A stretch of DNA of 64,000 nucleotides, from contig NZ_CDPP01000003.1 in NCBI RefSeq assembly GCF_000829905.1, positions 62,001 to 126,000 of the forward strand, written 5' to 3'. Below, piece after piece: positions 8,558 through 16,521 of the stretch. Source of the DNA: Beduini massiliensis. GTDB taxonomy: Bacteria > Bacillota_I > Bacilli_A > Erysipelotrichales > Coprobacillaceae. Below the pieces are notes generated by a model. The model ran no database searches, was not told where the DNA came from, and saw nothing but the letters and a program-made list of their open reading frames with translations. The first letter of the stretch is position 1. Every line of letters begins with the position of its first letter. A program made the position numbers and the translations under genes.

Positions 8558-9486
8558 TGAAAGTATTGCATTATTATTTGAACGAACCATTATCCTTGAA
8601 TCAGCCGATTGCTTTAGCGATGGGATATTTCGACGGACTGCATTTAGGACATCAGGCTTTAGCAAACAAAGTGAAAGATTTTGCCAAGCAGCATCAGATT
8701 GCTTCTGCTTTAATGACCTTCTCCCCCAATCCCCTGATTACATTAGGGAAGATGGAAGCGGAACATCATCTAACGTCTTTTGAAGATCGGGCAAAGCTTT
8801 TGGAAAAGATGGGAATTGATTACTTAATCATTGTGAACTTTAATAAAGAAGTAAGCCGGTTATCACCGGAAGACTTTTTTAAGCAGTTTATTTTGCCATT
8901 GGATATTCGCTGTCTGGTGTGCGGCTTCGACTATCATTTTGGTTCAGGCGGTAAAGGTAATGGGAAGATGCTGAAGGATTTGGCATCAGACCATTTTGAA
9001 GTTTATATTCAAGAAGAAATCATGATTGATCAGCAAAAAGTAAGCTCAACCCGTATTCAAAAAGCATTGAGTGAGGGACAGGTGCAGACTGCCCATCACC
9101 TATTAGGAAGACCCTACTGTATTAAAGGAGAAGTGATTAAGGGACGTCAGATTGGCAGAACAATCGGTTTTCCAACAGCAAATGTAGATTACGGGGAATA
9201 TGCGGTTCCTAAAAACGGCGTTTACGGAGTAAAGATAGAAGTTGATCAGCAGGTCTATATGGGAATGTGCAATATCGGTTATAATCCAACGTTTGATTCA
9301 TTGGATCATCGCTCATTAGAGGTCAATATTTTTGATTTTGATCAAGATATTTATGGGAAGATCGTTCGTGTTTATTTTTACTGTTTAATACGTGATGAAG
9401 TCAAATTTTCTTCCCCTAAAGAATTGATCTTACAATTAAATAAAGATAAGAAAGAAATCATTGGTTATTTTTTAGCCAATGATTAA
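8557..9486 (+). CDS. ribF: Bifunctional riboflavin kinase/FAD synthetase
   Basis: RibF phosphorylates riboflavin to FMN and adenylylates FMN to FAD. The N-terminal nucleotidyltransferase half shows GYFDGLHLGHQAL (HxGH type) and a STRIQKAL motif near residue 165. The C-terminal kinase half shows GRTIGFPTANVDYG. The predicted 309 residues match the family. The start is placed at 8557, overlapping the truB stop, because AAGGGGG (8543-8548) is 8 bases from it but only 2 bases from the alternative ATG at 8551. No FMN riboswitch was seen upstream; expression probably follows truB. Confidence 0.96.
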   Translation: MKVLHYYLNEPLSLNQPIALAMGYFDGLHLGHQALANKVKDFAKQHQIASALMTFSPNPLITLGKMEAEHHLTSFEDRAKLLEKMGIDYLIIVNFNKEVSRLSPEDFFKQFILPLDIRCLVCGFDYHFGSGGKGNGKMLKDLASDHFEVYIQEEIMIDQQKVSSTRIQKALSEGQVQTAHHLLGRPYCIKGEVIKGRQIGRTIGFPTANVDYGEYAVPKNGVYGVKIEVDQQVYMGMCNIGYNPTFDSLDHRSLEVNIFDFDQDIYGKIVRVYFYCLIRDEVKFSSPKELILQLNKDKKEIIGYFLAND

Positions 9487-9490
9487 ATGT

Positions 9491-9520
9491 TTTTACCCAT
9501 AATTTACCATTTTTACCAAT
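9491..9520 (+). repeat. Three tandem 10-bp repeats upstream of the glucosaminidase promoter
   Basis: Three consecutive decamers, TTTTACCCAT, AATTTACCAT and TTTTACCAAT, share a TTTACC core spaced exactly 10 bp apart, about one helical turn. They end 13 bp before the -35 box. This arrangement resembles a binding site for a response regulator or other cooperative activator; the regulator is unknown. Confidence 0.6.
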
Positions 9521-9533
9521 TTTGATTATGTAA

Positions 9534-9562
9534 TTGACAAAATTAGAGGATTATAGGATAAT
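9534..9562 (+). promoter_or_regulatory. Sigma-A-type promoter of the glucosaminidase operon
   Basis: TTGACA at 9534-9539 and GATAAT at 9557-9562 with a 17-bp spacer. It lies 42 bp before the glucosaminidase ATG, and RBS AAAGGGGGAG lies between. Confidence 0.82.
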
Positions 9563-9604
9563 TTGTAGATAGAGAAGTGTGCAATTCAAAGGGGGAGTTA
9601 ATCA

Positions 9605-11416
9605 ATGCATAATAAGAAGAAAATAACGTTGTTATTGTTGATATTTATGATGATCATTCCTGCATTTTATAGATATAGTGAATCTGTAAAGGCGGAGGAA
9701 AATGAAGAATTCAATGATGATTATTTCATGGTTTTAGATCGTGACGGAAACGTTGAATATAAAGAATACACAAATGCAGATGAAAATGGGATAGCAACAG
9801 TGAGTGCCGAACCTGAAACCTATACGCTAGTATCTAAACGCGGTGAGGAAGAAACAGTCCTCGGAGAATATGACACTTATGAAGAAGCCAGTCAAGCGAT
9901 GGAAATGTCAAAATATTATCGTTCTGCAGGAGATGTGATGGTGATGGCAAATAATTCCGTTCGAGCTGTAGATTATGGAATTGTTTGGCTCAAAAGCAAA
10001 GTCATCAATTATACTGAAGCGGATACAGGCAGAGCCGGTTATTTCCATGGCGAAACAGCAGCGGATGCGGCATATATCAGTACCAGTTCGGATGGACAAA
10101 CTGTACGTATCAAAGTTTCTGGAACCATGATGGATATTTCTGTAAACGATGTACGCTCTATTGAACCCTATGCTTCTAATTCAAAGACCAGTTATTATGA
10201 TATCTATAGTGGCTATCTTTATCACAATAATTTATATTGGAGTGGTGCATCGACAGCTGAATCTAATGCACGAATTGGGTATAAATTAGATTACACCCAA
10301 ACTAATACCGTTTATTACAGTTATGATGGGCATTATTTTTATAAAGACTTTAAAACGATGATCAACGATTATCGTAATGGCAACTACAACAATGCGGTCA
10401 ATGCAGGGAATCCATACTACAATTATTATCAGTACTTATCTCATCATACGACTTCCTCTTTTTCGGCAAGTAGTTTTAATCAATTTTTAAGTAATGGGAT
10501 TAAAGGGAGAGATAGTGCCTTAACAGCGCAGGGACAAGCTTTTATAAATTCGCAGAATGCATATACTGTAAACGCAGCCTTAATGCTAGGTGTCTCAATT
10601 AATGAGAGTGGCTGGGGAACAAGTACTTATGCTTTAACTCGTAATAATTTATTTGGACACCAAGCTTATGACAGTAATCCTGATAGTGCAACTACATATC
10701 CAAGTGCGGAAGCAAGCATTAATAATCATGCTTACGATTATATTTCAAAAGGGTATTTGAGTGCCATTGATTATCGTTATCGTGGACCTCATTTAGGAGA
10801 TAAACATAGTGGAATCAATGTGAAATATGCCTCTGATGCTTTTTGGGGTGAAAAAGCAGCTTCCCATTTATATAGATTAGCTGATATAGATAATAGTGAT
10901 TATGGAAGATATACCATAGGAATTATAAAGAGTGGTGAGCAATGGTTTTATAAGGAAGCCAATCCCAATACGGCAATCTTTTCTAGTGCAACTACTGATG
11001 GGGAAGGACGAGATCAGGTTTACGATTTTCCGGTAACTATCTTGGATACTGTTACAGGAACAGATGGGAATAAATGGTATAAGGTGATTTCGGATACGCC
11101 TTTAACGGATTCCCGTACGCAAATTTCACCGTCTTCGGTTTTTAAAGCTTCGCGAGATTACGTTTACATCCCAACTTCTTCCACCAGAGTTGTTTATAAT
11201 GGCAGCGGTGTTGAAGTACCTAGTGATGGTATTCTTTTAGGAGATGTCAATGGAGACGGACAAATTACCCCGGCAGATTATGTGAAAATTAAAAATCATA
11301 TTATGGGCAGCAGTTTACTTACCGGAAGTGCATTACAAGCTGCAGATGTCAATGGAGATGGTAAGATTACACCGGCGGATTATGTGAAAGTTAAAAATAT
11401 AATTATGGGCAGATAG
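9605..11416 (+). CDS. Secreted glucosaminidase (GH73-type) with C-terminal type I dockerin
   Basis: A 603-residue secreted protein. Residues 1-30 form a signal peptide ending near SVKA. A tyrosine-rich middle region of unknown fold follows. Residues about 300-430 form a glucosaminidase domain of the LytG/GH73 kind, which cuts the glycan chains of peptidoglycan; the likely catalytic acid is Glu334 in INESGWGTS, followed by the NNLFGH motif. A short SH3-like region follows. The C-terminus holds two calcium-binding dockerin repeats starting at Asp547 (DVNGDGQITPADY) and Asp581 (DVNGDGKITPADY). A dockerin on a wall hydrolase implies a cohesin-like partner on the surface. The next gene, 16 bp downstream, encodes a membrane-anchored surface protein. 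Confidence 0.9.
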   Translation: MHNKKKITLLLLIFMMIIPAFYRYSESVKAEENEEFNDDYFMVLDRDGNVEYKEYTNADENGIATVSAEPETYTLVSKRGEEETVLGEYDTYEEASQAMEMSKYYRSAGDVMVMANNSVRAVDYGIVWLKSKVINYTEADTGRAGYFHGETAADAAYISTSSDGQTVRIKVSGTMMDISVNDVRSIEPYASNSKTSYYDIYSGYLYHNNLYWSGASTAESNARIGYKLDYTQTNTVYYSYDGHYFYKDFKTMINDYRNGNYNNAVNAGNPYYNYYQYLSHHTTSSFSASSFNQFLSNGIKGRDSALTAQGQAFINSQNAYTVNAALMLGVSINESGWGTSTYALTRNNLFGHQAYDSNPDSATTYPSAEASINNHAYDYISKGYLSAIDYRYRGPHLGDKHSGINVKYASDAFWGEKAASHLYRLADIDNSDYGRYTIGIIKSGEQWFYKEANPNTAIFSSATTDGEGRDQVYDFPVTILDTVTGTDGNKWYKVISDTPLTDSRTQISPSSVFKASRDYVYIPTSSTRVVYNGSGVEVPSDGILLGDVNGDGQITPADYVKIKNHIMGSSLLTGSALQAADVNGDGKITPADYVKVKNIIMGR

Positions 11417-11432
11417 AGAAGAGGAATGATAG

Positions 11433-12842
11433 ATGAAAAAGAAAAATAAAATCATAATGAGTGCATTATGTACAATTGCGATGGTGGTATGCATGATGAC
11501 TGGATTTATTCGTGATGTCTATGCAGCAAGTGCTTCTATTTCTGCAAGTGCAGGCACCATTTATGTTGGCGAAACAGTCACTTTTACAGTTTCAGCAAGT
11601 AATGGTGCAGGGTATGTTACATTATCAGGTGCAGTGAATGATAAAGTATGGTTGGATAATTCTTCCCAATCATTTACTGTGACAGGAAGTTCAGCAGGAA
11701 CTTTGTCAGTTTCTTTTAGTGGTGTCATCGCTGATTATGATACCGGTGAAGATCAGTCGGTATCAGGTGGTGCTTCTGTTTCAGTCGTGAATCGTCCAAG
11801 CAACAATGGCGGGGGATCAACGAACACCCCTTCAGGCGGTGGAAGCAGTAATAGTGGCGGATCAAATTCAGGCAATACAACCAATACACCAACCGATACG
11901 CCAACAGAAGAACCTAAATCATCAAATAATAATTTATCTGGATTATCTGTAAGTACGGGAACATTGAGTCCTGAATTTAATGTGGATACGACTGAATATA
12001 CAGTGACGTTACCAGCCGATGCGACAACCATCAGTATCGATGCAAGTGCCGCAGATGAAAAAGCAACTGTCAGTGGAACTGGTGAACAAAGTTTGAAGGC
12101 TGGATTAAATGAATTTATTATTAATGTTACTGCTGAAAATGGGGACGCTAAAAACTACTATGTAAGAGTGAATGTGGATGAAACACCGCTTGTTTATACA
12201 ACGTTTAAGGATCAAAAATTAGGAGTAGTCAGAAATACCGATGAAATCGGAATTCCTAATTCTTTTGAAGAAACAACAGTGACCTTAGATGGACAAGAAG
12301 TGAAAGCTTGGAACAGTACGCAAATGAATAAAACCATTGTTTTCCTTGTAAATGATGCTGGGGAAAAGAATTTCTATTTATTTGAAAACAATCAGGTCAC
12401 TTCAATTTTTAAACCGGTGGGGTTATTTGGACGAAACCTTTATATTATCGATGTGCCAACAGAAAAGCAAAAGATGAAGGGATTTACTTTTGGAGAAGTT
12501 GTGATTAAAGATGAAAAATTTGGCGGATGGACTTTTGATGATGAAGCCTTTGCTAATTATTCTGTTATTTATGTCATGGATGAGCTTGGAAATATTAAAT
12601 ATTATCAATATGAAAAGACAGAAGATACCTTGCAGCTTTATTCTTTGGCGGCTCCCACAACTCAAGAAGCGGTAGATAAGACCAATGAAAAAGTGAATAC
12701 ACAGCAGATGATTATCTATGCCTTGATTGCTGCAACTCTTGTTGGTGGCGGGCTGGCCGCTTATGCGTTCTACCGATTAGTACAGTCAAAGAAAAATGAC
12801 GGTTACAACAAGAAATTTGATTATACAAATGATGATGAATAG
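11433..12842 (+). CDS. Membrane-anchored surface protein with Ig-like and cadherin-like domains
   Basis: A 469-residue surface protein. The signal peptide (about 1-31) ends at VYA. Residues about 33-120 look like a beta-sandwich (Ig-like or possibly cohesin-like) module. A Ser/Gly/Asn/Thr/Pro linker covers about 120-165. A cadherin-like beta-sandwich domain occupies about 170-250 (LSGLSVSTGTLSPEFN to YYVRVNV). A region of unknown fold follows, then one membrane helix at about 425-448 and a short charged cytoplasmic tail ending DYTNDDE. There is no LPXTG motif. It is co-transcribed with the dockerin glucosaminidase, so it could anchor or recruit that enzyme; this is inference. A terminator overlaps the stop. 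Confidence 0.8.
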   Translation: MKKKNKIIMSALCTIAMVVCMMTGFIRDVYAASASISASAGTIYVGETVTFTVSASNGAGYVTLSGAVNDKVWLDNSSQSFTVTGSSAGTLSVSFSGVIADYDTGEDQSVSGGASVSVVNRPSNNGGGSTNTPSGGGSSNSGGSNSGNTTNTPTDTPTEEPKSSNNNLSGLSVSTGTLSPEFNVDTTEYTVTLPADATTISIDASAADEKATVSGTGEQSLKAGLNEFIINVTAENGDAKNYYVRVNVDETPLVYTTFKDQKLGVVRNTDEIGIPNSFEETTVTLDGQEVKAWNSTQMNKTIVFLVNDAGEKNFYLFENNQVTSIFKPVGLFGRNLYIIDVPTEKQKMKGFTFGEVVIKDEKFGGWTFDDEAFANYSVIYVMDELGNIKYYQYEKTEDTLQLYSLAAPTTQEAVDKTNEKVNTQQMIIYALIAATLVGGGLAAYAFYRLVQSKKNDGYNKKFDYTNDDE

Positions 12843-12870
12843 AAGAGGAATAAGACTCTTCTTTTTATTT
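12841..12870 (+). terminator. Terminator after the surface-protein gene
   Basis: A 7-bp perfect stem, AGAAGAG/CTCTTCT, with an 8-base loop and a T-rich tail. It starts inside the stop codon. Confidence 0.82.
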
Positions 12871-12932
12871 TGTTTGATAAAATTTTAGTTTGTCCCTAAT
12901 ATTCTAGTCAATTCTACATGGGGTTAAGCATA

Positions 12933-12971
12933 TAGTATTACTAGGGAGTGAGGATGAATGAGTATTACTAG
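12933..12971 (+). promoter_or_regulatory. Twin AGTATTACTAG repeats flanking the mazF start
   Basis: The 11-mer AGTATTACTAG occurs at 12934-12944 and 12961-12971, 27 bp apart. Its core AGTA-T-TACT is palindromic, and the first copy extends to TAGTATTACTA. The first copy overlaps a possible -10 (TATAGT, 12931-12936); the second overlaps the first codons of mazF. This is a candidate autoregulatory site. Confidence 0.45.
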
Positions 12972-13296
12972 AGGAGATATTTTTTATGCCGATTTATCAC
13001 CGGTAGTAGGAAGTGAACAAGGAGGATATCGTCCGGTCCTGATATTGCAAAATAATAAGGGAAATAAGTTTTCTACTACTGTGATCGTAGCCCCTATTTC
13101 TTCAAAAGTGCAGAAAAATAAAATACCTACCCATGTCTTAATTGATAATGATCAGTTAGAAAAGAAATCCATTGTCTTACTAGAACAGATAAGAACGATT
13201 GACAAAAAACGTATTTTTGACAAAGTCGGCTGTGTTTCCGCAGAAAAAATGGAACTGATTAATCAGGCAATAAAGACGAGTTTAGATATCAAATGA
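12958..13296 (+). CDS. mazF: MazF/PemK-type endoribonuclease toxin, no visible antitoxin
   Basis: A 112-residue protein of the EndoA/NdoA (MazF) type, which cuts mRNA at short specific sequences. It has the usual N-terminal RGDIFYADLSPVVGSEQGGYRPV core, with the catalytic Arg in GGYRPV, then IVAPISSKVQ and the C-terminal LLEQIRTIDKKR. RBS GGGAGTGAGG precedes the ATG. In Bacillus the antitoxin gene sits immediately upstream, but here the upstream gap of 115 bp has no antitoxin-sized ORF and the previous gene ends in a terminator. The next gene is a membrane protease. The toxin may be controlled by an antitoxin encoded elsewhere, or by the repeats at its start. Confidence 0.92.
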   Translation: MSITRGDIFYADLSPVVGSEQGGYRPVLILQNNKGNKFSTTVIVAPISSKVQKNKIPTHVLIDNDQLEKKSIVLLEQIRTIDKKRIFDKVGCVSAEKMELINQAIKTSLDIK

Positions 13297-13347
13297 ATTT
13301 TCTTTTATTAGGTGAAGTGATATAATGTCATAAAGGGAGGTATGAGA

Positions 13348-14973
13348 ATGCGTAATATTGATATAGTATATAGATCTAAAGAAATGATGATTCAATATAA
13401 AAAAATCTTAATTCCGATTTTTTTGTTTATTTCTTTAGTTGGGGTCATCCCATCACTAATATCAAATTCACTTCTTACACTGATAGCGAGTATCTTGATA
13501 ATGCCTGCTGCGCAGGGATGTATCACTTCATCTTTAAAAGTTTATCGTGACAGTGGGGAAACGGTCGAAACATATGAAGATGGGCTATATGGTTTTAAGA
13601 ATTGGACGAAATTATTTGGTACATATTTTACGTATAATTTTATAAAATTCGTCATATTCTTAATTGAAGTTATTTTGGTAACGACACTGGTTTATATCGT
13701 GTTTGGCGATCAATTGATGGAAGCAGTGGAGATGATCAATCAGACATCTTATGGATTCCTAGATTATGACTATGCGTTAGTGTCAGCGTTGGGAGCAATA
13801 TTTACGGTGTTGGCGATGATTGTTTTACCAAACATTATCGTGATTATCATCACCAATATTGTTTTTGATCTTTACTTCTTTCCGACATTTTATCTTTTGG
13901 AAGATGGAGTCAAGGGATTTGAAGCAATGGGGATTGCAAAACGTTTGATGAAAGGAAAGAAAAAACAATTGTTTTTATTGAAGCTTTCTTTCTTTGGATG
14001 GATGGTGTTAGCCTATATTCTAACAGTTATTATCGGAACTGTGGTTTCGATGCTGATTCCAATTGGAGATAATGGAACTTTTTTATTCACTATTATTCTA
14101 TCTGCAATTATTAGTGTTTTAGTATATCGTGTGCGTTATCAATTAGCGATGACCATTTTTTATAAAGAAATGGTAAGAGAGGATACGATAGAAATGGACG
14201 ATCATTATTATGATTATGGAGAACCTCGTTCTACAGAGGAACTGCCAAGAGAAAATGATGATTTTTACGAAACATTCAGTAATAAGCAATTAATAATGGG
14301 GGTAGGTTTATATCTACCTCTCTATTTTATTGGTGCTACCTTTTTATTAAGCATTGTCTTTGCTTTTTTTATGAATGCTTTTGGTTGGACAGATATGGAC
14401 TTCATTAATTCTTGGTTTAATTTTGTTGTGGATGGCACACTGCTGATTGTGGCGTTCTTTATGTTTAAGGATGTGTTTCGATCTGCCTGGCGATATTTCA
14501 GAAGTCTTTCCCTAAAAGAAATCGGGAAACTGACCTTAGCGGGATATGGATTGACTTATGTGGTGATGGTAGCCGGGAATATTGTCGTAAACATATTCGA
14601 TTTAGGCAGTGAGAGTGCCAATCAAGTAGCGATTGAAGGATTAATGCATAACTTTCCGATTCCGATGTTGTTTGCGACCATTGTGTTTGCGCCATTAGTG
14701 GAAGAATTTGTCTTTAGAGGGATTATTTTTAGGGCAATGCGCCGTTTTGGCCCGGTGCTGGCCATTTTGGTATCCGGTTTCTTGTTTGGCTTTATTCATG
14801 TAAGTCGTGCTGTTTTTGCTGGGGATCTAAGCCAGTTTATACAAATTGCACCGTATATGTTTATGGGCTGTTTATTTGCATTTCTTTATGAAAAGACAAA
14901 ATCGATTGCCGTTCCGATGTATTTACATGTCTTCAGCAATCTGATTTCCGTGCTTGTTATTTTATTTATTTAA
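13348..14973 (+). CDS. CPBP family intramembrane protease with N-terminal membrane domain
   Basis: A 541-residue integral membrane protein. Residues about 1-270 form a multi-helix domain of unknown family, resembling in layout the six-helix DUF975-type membrane proteins. A short acidic linker follows. The C-terminal half is a CPBP (CAAX-processing/bacteriocin self-immunity) protease with its three motifs: EEFVFR (EExxxR), FGFIHV (the FxxxH motif) and HVFSN (HxxxN). Such proteins cleave within the membrane or provide bacteriocin immunity. The start at 13348 is chosen because AAGGGAGG (13333-13340) is 7 bases away; the ATG at 13342 would be 1 base away. A TATAAT lies at 13321-13326. The fusion of two membrane modules is less common than stand-alone CPBP proteins. 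Confidence 0.85.
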   Translation: MRNIDIVYRSKEMMIQYKKILIPIFLFISLVGVIPSLISNSLLTLIASILIMPAAQGCITSSLKVYRDSGETVETYEDGLYGFKNWTKLFGTYFTYNFIKFVIFLIEVILVTTLVYIVFGDQLMEAVEMINQTSYGFLDYDYALVSALGAIFTVLAMIVLPNIIVIIITNIVFDLYFFPTFYLLEDGVKGFEAMGIAKRLMKGKKKQLFLLKLSFFGWMVLAYILTVIIGTVVSMLIPIGDNGTFLFTIILSAIISVLVYRVRYQLAMTIFYKEMVREDTIEMDDHYYDYGEPRSTEELPRENDDFYETFSNKQLIMGVGLYLPLYFIGATFLLSIVFAFFMNAFGWTDMDFINSWFNFVVDGTLLIVAFFMFKDVFRSAWRYFRSLSLKEIGKLTLAGYGLTYVVMVAGNIVVNIFDLGSESANQVAIEGLMHNFPIPMLFATIVFAPLVEEFVFRGIIFRAMRRFGPVLAILVSGFLFGFIHVSRAVFAGDLSQFIQIAPYMFMGCLFAFLYEKTKSIAVPMYLHVFSNLISVLVILFI

Positions 14974-14985
14974 TCATAGTATTTT

Positions 14986-15009
14986 AGTAGCTGTTACAGC
15001 TACTTTTTT
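14986..15009 (+). terminator. Terminator after the CPBP protease gene
   Basis: An 8-bp perfect stem, AGTAGCTG/CAGCTACT, with a 3-base loop followed by TTTTTT. Confidence 0.88.
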
Positions 15010-15070
15010 ACGTTTTATGAACTGGTATTGCTTATATAGATAGGGTATAATAGGGCAAAGGGGGATTTTT

Positions 15071-16510
15071 ATGAAAAAGTTTATACAATGTTTACTTGCT
15101 ATTTCTTTAGGATTAGTAGTACTTACAGGATGCAGTGATAAAAAGCATGGATTGAATCCAAATAATCCGATCAGTATTACAATTTGGCATTATTATAATG
15201 GGAAACAGTTAGTTGCTTTTGAAGAAATGGTGAATCAGTTTAATCAGACCAAGGGAAAAGAATTAGGGATTATCGCCACCGCAAAATCGAAATCAACAAT
15301 CAATAATCTTTATGATGAATTGCGAAATGCGGCGAATGAAGAAGTGGGCGCAGATGAGATGCCTAATATTTTTACGAATTATGTAGATTTTGCATTAGAA
15401 CTGGATAAAATGGGGAAATTAGTGGATTTGGATCAGTATTTTACTAAGAAAGAATTAGAAACATATGTGGATTCATTCATTGAAGAGGGACGTTTTGATG
15501 CAAAGAATTCATTGAAGGTATTTCCAACCGCTAAATCAACTGAAGTAATGATGATCAATCAAACAGATTGGAATAAGTTTGCCGAAGCCACCGGCAGCAG
15601 CCTTGAAGAACTTCAGACATTAGAAGGAATTACTGCTTGTGCGAAAAAATACTATGAATATACCGATGCTTTAACACCGGATATTGCCGATGATGGGAAA
15701 GCATTATTTGGGCGTGATTCCACGGCAAATTATATTCTAAGCGGAGCTAAAGAATTAGGCGAAGAAGTATTTAAAGTAGAAAATGGTGAAGCTGCAATCG
15801 CTCTGACAAAAGAAACCGCTAAGAAATTATGGGATAATTATTATATTCCTTATATCAATGGATATTTCTTGTCTAAAGGGCGATTCAGCAGTGATGATGC
15901 AAAAACAGGAGATATTATTGTTTTAGTGGGGTCTTCATCATCAGCGAGCTATTTTCCATCAGCAGTAATCGATGATGAAGGAAACAGTTATCCAATTGAT
16001 TGTACAGTTATGAAAGCCCCTTGTTTTAAAGAGGGAGAAGCGATTGCCATCCAACAGGGAGCCGGAATGTCTGTATCTGTTTCGGATGAAGCACATGAAT
16101 ATGCCTCAGCCGTTTTCTTAAAGTGGTTTACTCAGGAAGAACAGAATGTCGAGTTTTCAGTCAACTCTTCTTATCTGCCGGTACAAAAATCAGCCAATAA
16201 TTTTGAAACGATTACCACACGTTTGCAGGACAGTGAAGTAGTGATGGCACCGGTTGTCAGTGATACTTTAAAAGTTTCTGTGGAGCAAGTGAATGATTAT
16301 GAATTGTATACCTCTAAAGCTTTTGATAATTCGAATGATGCACGTAATGTATTGGAAAAATCATTAAGCGATAAAGCTAAGGCAGATCGTCAAACAGTAC
16401 TGGACAGCAATGATAAACAAGCCGCCATTAGTAATTTTGATACCGAAGATCATTTCAATAGTTGGTATGAGGGGTTATTAAAGGAATTAAATGAAATCAT
16501 CAATAAATAG
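15071..16510 (+). CDS. Extracellular solute-binding lipoprotein (family 1 type)
   Basis: A 479-residue lipoprotein. The signal peptide ends in the lipobox VLTGC, giving a lipid-anchored Cys21. The mature protein resembles ABC-transporter family 1 solute-binding proteins (ISITIWHYYNGKQLVAFEEMV near the start, a hinge region, and a late VFLKWFTQEEQNVEF segment), which usually bind sugars. No permease or ATPase gene is near. Instead a membrane sensor with GGDEF and EAL domains follows after 11 bp, so the protein may deliver ligand information to that sensor rather than to a transporter. A TATAAT lies at about 15046. RBS AAAGGGGGA precedes the ATG. Confidence 0.87.
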   Translation: MKKFIQCLLAISLGLVVLTGCSDKKHGLNPNNPISITIWHYYNGKQLVAFEEMVNQFNQTKGKELGIIATAKSKSTINNLYDELRNAANEEVGADEMPNIFTNYVDFALELDKMGKLVDLDQYFTKKELETYVDSFIEEGRFDAKNSLKVFPTAKSTEVMMINQTDWNKFAEATGSSLEELQTLEGITACAKKYYEYTDALTPDIADDGKALFGRDSTANYILSGAKELGEEVFKVENGEAAIALTKETAKKLWDNYYIPYINGYFLSKGRFSSDDAKTGDIIVLVGSSSSASYFPSAVIDDEGNSYPIDCTVMKAPCFKEGEAIAIQQGAGMSVSVSDEAHEYASAVFLKWFTQEEQNVEFSVNSSYLPVQKSANNFETITTRLQDSEVVMAPVVSDTLKVSVEQVNDYELYTSKAFDNSNDARNVLEKSLSDKAKADRQTVLDSNDKQAAISNFDTEDHFNSWYEGLLKELNEIINK

Positions 16511-16521
16511 GAGTATCTAAT

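Noticed and set aside
9487-9604. A c-di-GMP riboswitch upstream of the surface-protein operon
   Set aside because: The region is too short and lacks the GEMM-type conserved core. Only promoter and repeats are visible.
9605-11416. A cellulosome component
   Set aside because: The catalytic domain is a peptidoglycan glucosaminidase and no scaffoldin, carbohydrate-binding module or glycoside hydrolase cluster is nearby.
12870-12957. A MazE-type antitoxin gene upstream of mazF
   Set aside because: No ORF of antitoxin size with a ribosome site exists between the upstream terminator and the mazF start on either strand.
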